In this document: positions 57,290 to 64,000 of the stretch, one piece after another | Position numbering within the stretch: position 1 is the first letter of the stretch | Layout of the letters: each line of letters starts with the position of its first letter | Origin: an uncultured Cohaesibacter sp. | Lineage (GTDB): Bacteria > Pseudomonadota > Alphaproteobacteria > Rhizobiales > Cohaesibacteraceae | Length of the DNA stretch: 64,000 nucleotides | Assembly: GCF_963676275.1 (NCBI RefSeq) | Contig: NZ_OY781091.1 | Span: forward strand, 4,731,001-4,795,000 | Direction of reading: 5' to 3' | Program-made: the position numbers and the translations under genes | Notes under the pieces: model-generated | Told to the model about the DNA's origin: nothing | The model's input: only the letters and a program-made list of their open reading frames with translations | Database searches by the model: none

Positions 57290-58003
57290 TCAGCCAAACT
57301 TCACAAACAGCTTGGCGTAGGCCGGTTTGAGCGCTTTTTGTGCGGCGATCACCGATGCCGGATCATTGCTTTCCAGTGCGGCTCTGAAAGCATCGACAGA
57401 ATCGATCAGATCCGCAAGGAGCTGCATGAACTCCTCGTTGGCAGCAAGATCGGCAGGCACATGGGCGGAGAGATCATCGGCCAGATAACCAAGCACACCG
57501 ACCTGTTGCAGCAGCTTCGCCTGGACCCCGTCAGACCAGCTTTCCATACTGACCTCTTGCGCAAGGGCATGTTCCATCGCAGCATGAAAATCATTGACAT
57601 AAGAGCTAAAAACCCGGACCCCGTTGCGATCGCGTAAGTCATCCAGCTCGTTGCGGATGGCTTCAAGAATTTCATGTGCTTCGAGCACATCGCCATCAGC
57701 GGCGGTTTGAGCTGCTTTTTGGGCGATATCATCGATTGCCTGCAGACTTTCGCTCCATTTTGTCTCTCCCGCATAGCGAGACGGAGCAACCGGGTAGTTT
57801 TTCACGATGGTGCCCTTCCAGATGGACTGGAAAGTGGCAATCGCCTTCTGCGTTGCTTCGCCATCTTTCTGATTGCTCTTGAAAAGAGCCACCCGATAGG
57901 GTGCATAGGCTTTGGCAACATCTGAATCAAAATCAGCCAGAGCAACCGAAGACATGCCAACAAGCAATGTGGCGGCTGCAAAGAGACTGGAATAGCGGAT
58001 CAT
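57290..58003 (-). CDS. Secreted all-helical protein of unknown function
   Basis: This 237-residue protein has a signal peptide (YSSLFAAATLLVGMSSVALA, cleaved before DFDS). The mature ~215 residues look wholly helical and Ala/Asp/Glu-rich (DDIAQKAAQTAADGDVLEAHEILEAI, then DSVDAFRAALESNDPASVIAAQKALKPAYAKLFVKFG). The C-terminal segment has the look of a cytochrome c'/b562-like four-helix bundle, but there is no CxxCH haem site. It could be a cofactor-free or non-haem relative, or unrelated. I do not recognise a named family. The upstream phosphatase gene at 58613 reads in the same direction, with 88 bases between the phosphatase stop and this ATG. Confidence 0.65.
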   Translation of the reverse strand: MIRYSSLFAAATLLVGMSSVALADFDSDVAKAYAPYRVALFKSNQKDGEATQKAIATFQSIWKGTIVKNYPVAPSRYAGETKWSESLQAIDDIAQKAAQTAADGDVLEAHEILEAIRNELDDLRDRNGVRVFSSYVNDFHAAMEHALAQEVSMESWSDGVQAKLLQQVGVLGYLADDLSAHVPADLAANEEFMQLLADLIDSVDAFRAALESNDPASVIAAQKALKPAYAKLFVKFG

Positions 58004-58091
58004 GTTTCCCTCCCAAATTTTCTATATTCGAACATACAGAAACACAAAGGAAGATTCCGCGCTGCCTGTCAGCTCAATTCCGGACGGGTTT

Positions 58092-58613
58092 TCAACGAAG
58101 TTTTTGTAATAAAATGTCGCTGGCCTGATCGATCATGTGATAAACATCCTCGAATGCATCTGCGCCGCCATAATAGGGATCGGGCACCTCATAGGACCGC
58201 GTCATCTGCCCCAGACCGCAATATTCCAGATAAAGTGCCACTTCGGCCGTACCATCGCGCGGCTGCATCGCCCTGATATCGCGCAGATTATCGCGATCCA
58301 TCGCCAGAATGAGATCGAAGGCATAGAAATCCTCACCAGCAATCCGCCGGGCACGCAGGTCTGAAATATCCGTGCCATGCAACCGGGCAACATTGATCGT
58401 CCGGCCATCGGGCTGGTGACCCACATGCCAGGCTCCCAGACCGGCGCTGTCGAGCAGAAATCGATCCGAAAGCCCTCCATCTTGTACCTTCTGCCGCAAA
58501 ACACCCTCCGCCAGCGGAGAGCGACAAATATTGCCAAGGCAAACAAACAGAACCGAGGTTGGATGAGCAGGAAGCATAAGTTGTCTCGCGGTAGATTGAT
58601 CTGACCGAACCAT
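58092..58613 (-). CDS. Low-molecular-weight protein-tyrosine phosphatase
   Basis: This 173-residue protein has the LMW-PTP signature: P-loop VCLGNICRSPLAEGVL (C-x5-R-S, with C near residue 26) and the acid loop VPDPYYGGADAFEDVY with the general-acid Asp. It removes phosphate from protein tyrosines, often on BY-kinase and exopolysaccharide targets, in the cytoplasm. The start could also be ATG 58577, 12 residues later, which gives the usual short N-terminus; neither has a clear Shine-Dalgarno. It is divergent from the histidine-kinase gene. Confidence 0.93.
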   Translation of the reverse strand: MVRSDQSTARQLMLPAHPTSVLFVCLGNICRSPLAEGVLRQKVQDGGLSDRFLLDSAGLGAWHVGHQPDGRTINVARLHGTDISDLRARRIAGEDFYAFDLILAMDRDNLRDIRAMQPRDGTAEVALYLEYCGLGQMTRSYEVPDPYYGGADAFEDVYHMIDQASDILLQKLR

Positions 58614-58932
58614 TCGCTGACAACCTATTCGCCTAAAGGCGCAGTCGCAAGCCCTTTCCTGAACGGAGAAATACGGATGACCGGTCTGCTCTCCCTGCCC
58701 TCATCACCGCTGACAATAATTGGAAATGCCTGTAAACACCGGCAAATCCTCAAATCGCATTATGTCCAAGACAAAACAAAATATAATTGTATTTCCGCAG
58801 AAATAATCATCAAAATTATAGTAAATAATTTATTTTCAACTCAACCTGCATAATAAACACATCAATAATACTCAATTCTACTTTCATTAATAATTATATT
58901 CTAAATTTTATGAAACGACATCAGGAGGAAGC
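58614..58932. other. Very AT-rich intergenic region upstream of the histidine kinase
   Basis: The region turns strongly AT-rich from about 58730: by hand count, 12 G+C in 60 at 58801-58860 and 11 in 60 at 58861-58920. It holds many TAAT and ATTATA steps. No gene is seen. It must carry the kinase promoter, and possibly that of the divergent phosphatase. AT-rich DNA of this kind is a target of MucR/Ros-type silencers in Rhizobiales; this is inference. Confidence 0.6.
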
Positions 58933-60540
58933 ATGCCTTACTTCGTCAATAACGAAAAGATCGAGAATAATCTGATTTCATTCTTGATGGAATCGGTAGA
59001 GCAAGGCATTTCGGTATCAGACAGAGACATGAAAATTGTCTTCATGAACCGGGCGGCATGCAAGATGCTGAATATTCCCATCAGCGTCCTGCAAAAAGAC
59101 AACTCCATACAAAATCTTGTGCGCTATATGGCCGAGCGCGGAGATTATGGCCCCGGTGACATGGATGAGATCGTGGAGCGACGGCTCAAGGTGCTCAGCC
59201 AGGAAAGCCTCCATGTGATAGACCATGAAACCATGGATGGCCGGGTCATTTCCCTGCAAGGCAAATATGCCACTGACGAAATCTTCGTCTCCATCTTTAC
59301 CGATGTGACCGAGCAGCGCGCCTATGAAGCCAGACTGGAAGCCATCCAGTATGAACTCGAACTCAAGCTGGAAAACAGTCTGCGCGAAGTGCGCTATAAC
59401 CGCGACCTGCTGCTCAACGCCATCAACGCCATTGATGACGGCATCATTCTGTTTGACGAGGATGATCGTCTGGTTCTGGCCAACACACGCATGCTCGATC
59501 TCTATCCGAGCCTGAAACGGCATCTCATCCAGAAATCCCATATTCTCAAGATCGAAGGCTTTGATCTGCCCGAGCCGGATGAGATGAGCGAAGAAGACAT
59601 GATCAAGGGCCGCCAGCGCAATGAGGTCAAACTGCATGACGACCATTGGTACCGGATCGAACAGTCCGCCACGGTCAACGGCGGCAAGATCGCGATCTTC
59701 TCGGACATTTCCGGCTACAAGGATCAGACCAGCAAGCTCCAGCAGCATACCAACAAGCTGGTCAAGCTGCTGCAAAAGGAAATTTCCCTTTCCGAAACCC
59801 AGCGCGAATTTGTCACCATGGCCTCGCACGAGTTCAAGACGCCTCTGGCCATCATCGACAGCAACGCCCAGCGCATCGAGAGAAAAGCTGGCGAGATGTC
59901 GACCGACCGCCTGCTTTCGCGCATCGACAATATCCGTGAATCGGTCCAGCGGATGCAATATCTGATCAACCGCTTCATGGATTTCTCAAGCGAGGAAATC
60001 GCCGGTCTCAAAATGGCCGCCAAAAAGCAGAATTTCCGCAGCACGGTGGAGCGCCTTTGCGCCACCCATCAGGAAATGGGAGAAACCGCCAACATTCAAT
60101 GGGATCTGAAGGAGCTGCCTGAATTTGCAAGTTTCGACCAGAATCTGCTGGATCAGTGCGTCAGCAACATTCTCTCCAATGCCATCAAATATTCCGAGCC
60201 CGAATCCCCGATCACCGTGATTGGCAGGCGCATCGACCGCTATATCACGATCGATATCTGCGACAAGGGCATCGGCATCCCGCAAGAGGAAATCGGCCGG
60301 ATTTTCAATAAATATTTCCGCGCCTCCAACTCCAGCGGCATCGCGGGAACAGGCATCGGCCTGAACTTTACGCAAATGGCCCTGAAGGAACAGGGCGGTA
60401 GAATTGAGGTCAAGAGCAAACTCGGCGAAGGCTCCTGTTTCACCATCTTCCTGCCCGACACCATTGCCGATGAAGGGCAGGATCTGGCCGCGCCAAAAGC
60501 CGAAATCGAACCGGACAACCGGGATGAACTGGCATCCTGA
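58933..60540 (+). CDS. PAS-domain sensor histidine kinase
   Basis: The 535-residue kinase is cytoplasmic: no membrane segment is visible. Residues about 15-115 form a first PAS domain (ESVEQGISVSDRDMKIVFMNRAACKML), residues about 130-155 a coiled coil (YEARLEAIQYELELKLENSLREV), then a second PAS-like domain (AINAIDDGIILFDEDDRLVLANTRMLDLY). The HisKA H-box is FVTMASHEFKTPLAIID with the phosphoacceptor His299. The HATPase domain has N box NILSNAIKYSEPE, G1 DICDKGIGIP, F box FNKYFRAS and G2 GTGIGLNFTQMAL. AGGAGGAAGC precedes the ATG, an excellent ribosome site. It is followed by its regulator, 25 bases later. The signal is unknown; no haem, flavin or sugar-binding feature is evident. Confidence 0.95.
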   Translation: MPYFVNNEKIENNLISFLMESVEQGISVSDRDMKIVFMNRAACKMLNIPISVLQKDNSIQNLVRYMAERGDYGPGDMDEIVERRLKVLSQESLHVIDHETMDGRVISLQGKYATDEIFVSIFTDVTEQRAYEARLEAIQYELELKLENSLREVRYNRDLLLNAINAIDDGIILFDEDDRLVLANTRMLDLYPSLKRHLIQKSHILKIEGFDLPEPDEMSEEDMIKGRQRNEVKLHDDHWYRIEQSATVNGGKIAIFSDISGYKDQTSKLQQHTNKLVKLLQKEISLSETQREFVTMASHEFKTPLAIIDSNAQRIERKAGEMSTDRLLSRIDNIRESVQRMQYLINRFMDFSSEEIAGLKMAAKKQNFRSTVERLCATHQEMGETANIQWDLKELPEFASFDQNLLDQCVSNILSNAIKYSEPESPITVIGRRIDRYITIDICDKGIGIPQEEIGRIFNKYFRASNSSGIAGTGIGLNFTQMALKEQGGRIEVKSKLGEGSCFTIFLPDTIADEGQDLAAPKAEIEPDNRDELAS

Positions 60541-60565
60541 GTGAAGACAAATCGGAGAAAGACCA

Positions 60566-61381
60566 ATGCCGGAAAAGATTCTTTGCATTGAAGACGAAGA
60601 ACTCCTGCTAGAGGACATCGTCGAGGAACTGCAGGATGCTGGCTACAGAACCCTGAAGGCGAACAATGGCAAGGAAGCAATCGAGATTCTGAAATATGAA
60701 GCCGTCGATCTGATTCTGTGTGACATCATGATGCCGTTGATCGATGGTCCGACCACACTCAAGCTCATCCGGGAGCGTTTGCCCCAGCATAATGAGGTTC
60801 CCTTCATTTTCCTCACGGCCAAATCCACCCGGGAAGACATTCTCGTCGGCAAGAAAATGGGCGTCGATGACTATCTCACCAAGCCCATCGACTATGATTT
60901 GCTGCTGGCAACCATCAAGGCGCGTCTGGAACAGGTCCATCGCATTAAGGAAACCAACGAAGCCAAGCTCAAGCGCATCTATAATGCTCTCAAGGAAGAC
61001 CATTCCAAGGAGCCGCTATCGGTCGCTCTGGTTGCAAAATCCCACTCCTATGTGCAGCCGATCGAGAATGCCCTGCAGGATCTCGGCTGTCTGGTGGAAT
61101 TTGTGCATGAAGAACATTTGTCTGTCCGCAAGGATGCGGTCGAGAAGAATGATCTCATCTTTCTATTCTACAGCAAGATCGTGCATTTCTACCTGAGCAC
61201 CCTGATCAACACCCGCACGACCCATGGCCGGGGCAAGATGGTGCTTTTGTGCAAGGACAATGTCGACAAGAATCTCAAGGAGGCGCTTCTGGATCTGGGC
61301 ATCGGCAAGACCATCGATTTCCCCTTCCCTCCGGTGGAGATTTTCAAGATCATTCTGGAAGCAACGCAAAACAAGGTTTGA
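60566..61381 (+). CDS. Response regulator with receiver and degenerate second receiver domain
   Basis: This 271-residue protein starts with a normal receiver: acidic EDEELLLEDI, phosphoacceptor Asp53 in ILCDIMMPLIDG, Thr84 in FLTAKST and Lys106 in YLTKPIDYD. A helix (KARLEQVHRIKETNEAKLKRIYNALKED) links it to residues about 140-271. That part reads like a second (beta-alpha)5 receiver fold: VALVAKSHSYVQPIENALQDLGCLV, DLIFLFYSK, KMVLLCKDN and GIGKTIDFPFPPVEIF. The Asp and Lys of a working receiver are missing (YS in place of Asp; no K-P). There is no DNA-binding domain. It may signal through protein contact. GGAGAAAGACCA precedes the ATG. Family of the second domain is inference. Confidence 0.9.
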   Translation: MPEKILCIEDEELLLEDIVEELQDAGYRTLKANNGKEAIEILKYEAVDLILCDIMMPLIDGPTTLKLIRERLPQHNEVPFIFLTAKSTREDILVGKKMGVDDYLTKPIDYDLLLATIKARLEQVHRIKETNEAKLKRIYNALKEDHSKEPLSVALVAKSHSYVQPIENALQDLGCLVEFVHEEHLSVRKDAVEKNDLIFLFYSKIVHFYLSTLINTRTTHGRGKMVLLCKDNVDKNLKEALLDLGIGKTIDFPFPPVEIFKIILEATQNKV

Positions 61382-61670
61382 GCCCTCATCGCGCCAACCA
61401 TGCCGGCCTTTGCATCAGACATCGATGCCGGCCATCAAACGCACTGCAAGACTGGCCCATTGCCTTGCAGTGCCCCCTCCAATGTTGCCCAAACCGGGCC
61501 GGATCTCGCCCGATTAACAGCTTTCCGCCTCAGCAAAAATAATGTAAAGCTTTCCGACCAAACCTGCATTCGCGCAATATGGCCGGATCGATTCCGTTCC
61601 GCTATACCGGTCAGCCCAAAGCGAGCTGACCCTCTTTCTTCAAAACCGAATTGTCCCGGAGTGCTCCGCC

Positions 61671-63137
61671 ATGAAAAACAAAGTTCAACTCATCACCTAT
61701 GTTGACCGGTTGACTCTTGGCACCTTTGCCGATCTGAAAAAAATGATTGATGGTCCATTCAAGGGACTGTTCGGCACCGTGCATGCACTCCCGTTCTTTG
61801 ATCCCTATGATGGCGCCGATGCGGGCTTTGATCCCAAGGACCACACCATCGTTGATCCCCGTCTGGGCAGTTGGGATGATGTGCGCGAACTGGCGAAATC
61901 CGTTGATGTCATGGCCGATCTCATCGTCAATCATGTCTCGGCTGACGGCAAGGCCTTTCAGGATTTTGTCGCCCGTGGCGCTGCGTCAGACTATGCCGAC
62001 ATGTTCCTCACCTTCGCATCGGTCTTCCCCGATGGAGCCACAGAGGATGATCTGACAAGCATCTACCGCCCCCGCCCCGGCTTGCCCTTCACCCAGATGA
62101 CCATGAAAGACGGCTCCAGACATCTGATCTGGACGACATTCACGCCAAAGCAGATCGACATCAATGTTCACAGCGAGAAGGGCGAAGCCTATCTGGACAG
62201 CATCCTGACCCGCTTTTCCGAGGCCGGTATCCGCTGCATCCGTCTTGACGCGGCAGGCTATGCCATCAAGAAACCGGGCACCAGCTGCTTCATGATTCCC
62301 GAGACCTACGATTTCCTCGCCCAGCTGACCACCAAGGCCAAGGCGCGCGGCATGGAGGTATTGGTCGAGATTCACAGCTACTATCAGGATCAGATCGAAA
62401 TCTCAAAGAAGGTCGACCGGGTCTATGACTTTGCCCTGCCACCGCTGATCATGCATGCGCTTTTCACCGCAGATGCAGAGCCCCTGGCGCGCTGGCTGCA
62501 AGTCAGCCCGCGCAATGCCCTGACGGTGCTGGATACCCATGACGGCATCGGCGTGATCGATGTTGGCGCTCATTCCGATGGTCGTCCGGGCCTTCTAGAA
62601 CCCGAAGCCATTCACAATCTGGTGGAAAGCATGCATGAGCGCACCAACGGCACCTCGCGGCTCGCGACCGGGGCAAGAGCGTCCAATCTCGATCTCTATC
62701 AGGTCAATTCCACCTATTTTGACGCCATCGGGCGGCGGGAGAATGAATATCTGATTGCCCGCGCCCTGCAATTCTTTGCACCCGGTATCCCGCAAATCTA
62801 TTATATCGGCCTGCTGGGCGCTGAAAATGACATGGCGCTGCTCGAGAAGACCGATGTCGGGCGCGATATCAACCGCCATTACTACAAGAAAGGCGAAGTC
62901 GAAGCTGCCCTCAAGACGCCGATGGTTGCTGCGCTGACGGATCTGATCCGCTTCCGAAACGAACACCCTGCCTTTGGCGGTGCCTTCTCGCTTGGCCAGC
63001 CGGCCCGCTCCCGGATCGAATTGAGCTGGAAGGCCGAAGGCCAATGGGCCAAACTCTCTGTCGATTTCGACAAGATGGAAGCGACCATTTCCCATACGGC
63101 TGACGATGGTGTCGCCAGCTTCCGGGTGGAGGCCTGA
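61671..63137 (+). CDS. gtfA: Sucrose phosphorylase (GH13 family)
   Basis: This 488-residue enzyme resembles the Bifidobacterium adolescentis sucrose phosphorylase closely from memory: KNKVQLITYVDRL at the start, then PFFDPYDGADAGFDP, FTPKQIDINVHSEKGEAYL, GIRCIRLDAAGYA and VLVEIHSYYQDQ. Catalytic nucleophile Asp193 (in RLDAAG), acid/base Glu233 (in VEIHSYY) and transition-state stabiliser Asp291 (in LDTHDGIG) are all there, offset by one from the bifidobacterial numbering. It splits sucrose with phosphate to glucose-1-phosphate and fructose. Close relatives act on sucrose 6-phosphate or glucosylglycerate, so the substrate should be checked. GGAGTGCTCCGCC precedes the ATG. No sugar transporter is adjacent. 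Confidence 0.9.
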   Translation: MKNKVQLITYVDRLTLGTFADLKKMIDGPFKGLFGTVHALPFFDPYDGADAGFDPKDHTIVDPRLGSWDDVRELAKSVDVMADLIVNHVSADGKAFQDFVARGAASDYADMFLTFASVFPDGATEDDLTSIYRPRPGLPFTQMTMKDGSRHLIWTTFTPKQIDINVHSEKGEAYLDSILTRFSEAGIRCIRLDAAGYAIKKPGTSCFMIPETYDFLAQLTTKAKARGMEVLVEIHSYYQDQIEISKKVDRVYDFALPPLIMHALFTADAEPLARWLQVSPRNALTVLDTHDGIGVIDVGAHSDGRPGLLEPEAIHNLVESMHERTNGTSRLATGARASNLDLYQVNSTYFDAIGRRENEYLIARALQFFAPGIPQIYYIGLLGAENDMALLEKTDVGRDINRHYYKKGEVEAALKTPMVAALTDLIRFRNEHPAFGGAFSLGQPARSRIELSWKAEGQWAKLSVDFDKMEATISHTADDGVASFRVEA

Positions 63138-63546
63138 CACACCCCCCCAAAGTAGAATGAACCTGAAACGGGTTATAACTTGCAATTGTTCAAAAAACAC
63201 GCATGCTTGAATTAATGCCTAAAAGGGAGGCATTTCAACATGGCGCGACCGGCACAACCTTGAGTAAAATTTAAGCTGGAAATAACTCAAAGTGGTTGGA
63301 ACGCCATATTGAAACGGCATACCATGCCAAAAAAAGCAAGTTTCTGCACAAATTGTGACACTTGGTCCAAAATTTGCTTTTTGATAAGTTGTAACAGTTC
63401 ATTTGTACGTTTCAGGCTCAAAGGACGGTTTTCCGCACATCAGACTGCATTCGGCAAAGCTCATGAACCGATAAGCCGTAAGGGCAGAAAACTGCGGGAA
63501 AGCAGACAACGCGGGCAATTGAAGCGCCAACATAAAGGTGCATCGC
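63138..63546. other. Intergenic region between sucrose phosphorylase and the ATP-grasp gene
   Basis: The 409-base gap has no accepted gene. A 6-bp stem ATGCCT / AGGCAT lies at 63215-63233. AT-rich stretches at 63170-63290 and 63340-63390 may hold the ATP-grasp promoter. An 82-codon frame at 63309 is Cys/Lys-rich, lacks a ribosome site and is not accepted. Confidence 0.5.
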
Positions 63547-64000
63547 GTGAGTAATTATGATCCCTGCGCATTTTTTTGCGAAATGTCGAGCAGGATGGCA
63601 GACCGCAGTCCGAAGTTGGAAAGTATCTGGCAAAGGTTTGATGGGGCAGATTTCGACAATCTGAAGGCAAGGGCCAAGGATGCGGATCTGGAACTTTTCA
63701 ATCTCGGCGTAACCTTCACTGTCTATAGCGACAAGGATGTTATTGATCGCGTCTTGCCCTTTGACATCATACCACGCGTGCTGACCGCCAGCGAATGGGA
63801 CACAATTGACCGGGGTGTCATTCAGCGCGTCTCCGCCATCAACGCCTTCCTGCATGATATCTATAACGACCGCCACATCATCAATGACGGAACAATTCCG
63901 GCCGATCTCGTTCTGGGCAATTCCAACTATCGCGAAGTCATGGTCGGCTTCACCCCGGCATGCAATGTCTATACCCATATTTCCGGCACCGATATCATTC
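63547..64000 (+). CDS. Circularly permuted ATP-grasp type 2 family protein (DUF404/DUF407), partial
   Basis: The frame runs off the right edge after 151 codons. The start is GTG 63547 with AAAGG 8 bases upstream; ATG 63583 is an alternative. The visible part matches the N-terminal DUF404 region: LGVTFTVYSDKDVIDRVLPFDIIPRVLTASEWDTI, then RGVIQRVSAINAFLHDIYNDRHIINDG and ADLVLGNSNYREVMVG with an HISGTDI at the edge. Family members are ATP-dependent ligases found with alpha-E (DUF403) and transglutaminase-like genes, probably making an unknown peptide or small molecule. Those partners, if present, lie beyond the window. Confidence 0.88.
   Translation, partial: MSNYDPCAFFCEMSSRMADRSPKLESIWQRFDGADFDNLKARAKDADLELFNLGVTFTVYSDKDVIDRVLPFDIIPRVLTASEWDTIDRGVIQRVSAINAFLHDIYNDRHIINDGTIPADLVLGNSNYREVMVGFTPACNVYTHISGTDII

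Noticed and set aside
63309-63554. An 81-codon frame before the ATP-grasp gene
   Set aside because: No ribosome site, overlaps the start of the ATP-grasp gene in another frame, and shows no bias.

Overview
The window is a stretch of chromosome from an alphaproteobacterium, most likely of the order Hyphomicrobiales (Rhizobiales). This rests on gene content (large NAD-glutamate dehydrogenase, DUF1674, DUF2794, IalB-like protein, large FtsY with an acidic N-terminus), on the order rsmB / heparinase-like / purH and ccmABCDG / yciB / ftsY / mtaB / dapF, on a palindrome resembling a known Rhizobiales dispersed repeat, and on GC-rich third codon positions. A marine genus such as Cohaesibacter is a guess from general resemblance only. 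I see no tRNA, rRNA, CRISPR array, insertion sequence, integrase or phage gene. Most of the window is housekeeping.

Layout. 1-13.1 kb: tail of NAD-glutamate dehydrogenase, a class I/II aminotransferase with a CtrA-type site upstream, ftsK, lolA, xthA, rsmB, a heparinase-family gene and purH, all on the + strand. 13.2-15.3 kb: an AT-rich TPR-sulfotransferase gene that stands out from its surroundings. 15.3-24.1 kb: small and mixed genes (YkvA-like, quinone oxidoreductase, SPOUT methyltransferase, IalB-like secreted protein, rlmN, small membrane proteins, a LysR regulator, an unannotated 50-codon gene, a cysteine-containing secreted protein, a PAP2 phosphatase). 24.2-34.6 kb: argG, an RbsD/FucU protein, DUF1643, typA, htpX, an SDHAF4-like DUF1674 protein, an aldo/keto reductase, a short EamA protein, DUF1989 and a GNAT acetyltransferase. 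34.8-45.9 kb: acnB facing away from the cytochrome c maturation genes ccmA-B-C-D-G, then the convergent block dapF-mtaB-ftsY-yciB. 46-57.3 kb: htpG, DUF2794, a Bax-inhibitor-1 protein, an ABC export pair divergent from a TesA-like esterase, a Tas-like aldo/keto reductase and thpR. 57.3-64 kb: a secreted helical protein, a low-molecular-weight phosphotyrosine phosphatase, a PAS histidine kinase with a response regulator, a sucrose phosphorylase, and the start of a circularly permuted ATP-grasp gene that runs off the window.

How the genes work together. CcmABC with CcmD move and present haem at the inner membrane and CcmG reduces the apocytochrome thiols. FtsK (chromosome segregation), FtsY (SRP receptor), LolA (lipoprotein transport), HtpG and HtpX (protein quality control) and YciB serve the envelope and division. 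RsmB, RlmN, MtaB and the SPOUT protein modify rRNA or tRNA. The permease/ATPase pair next to the TesA-like esterase is the ybbA-ybbP-tesA neighbourhood known from other proteobacteria.

No clearly new multi-gene system is visible. The best leads are the kinase/regulator pair, whose regulator seems to carry a second, degenerate receiver domain behind a very AT-rich upstream region; the AT-rich sulfotransferase gene; a 50-codon gene with its own Shine-Dalgarno and terminator; two consensus CtrA sites; and an orphan terminator that may end a small RNA. Everything here comes from reading the sequence by eye. Homology calls rest on motifs remembered for each family, not on searches.
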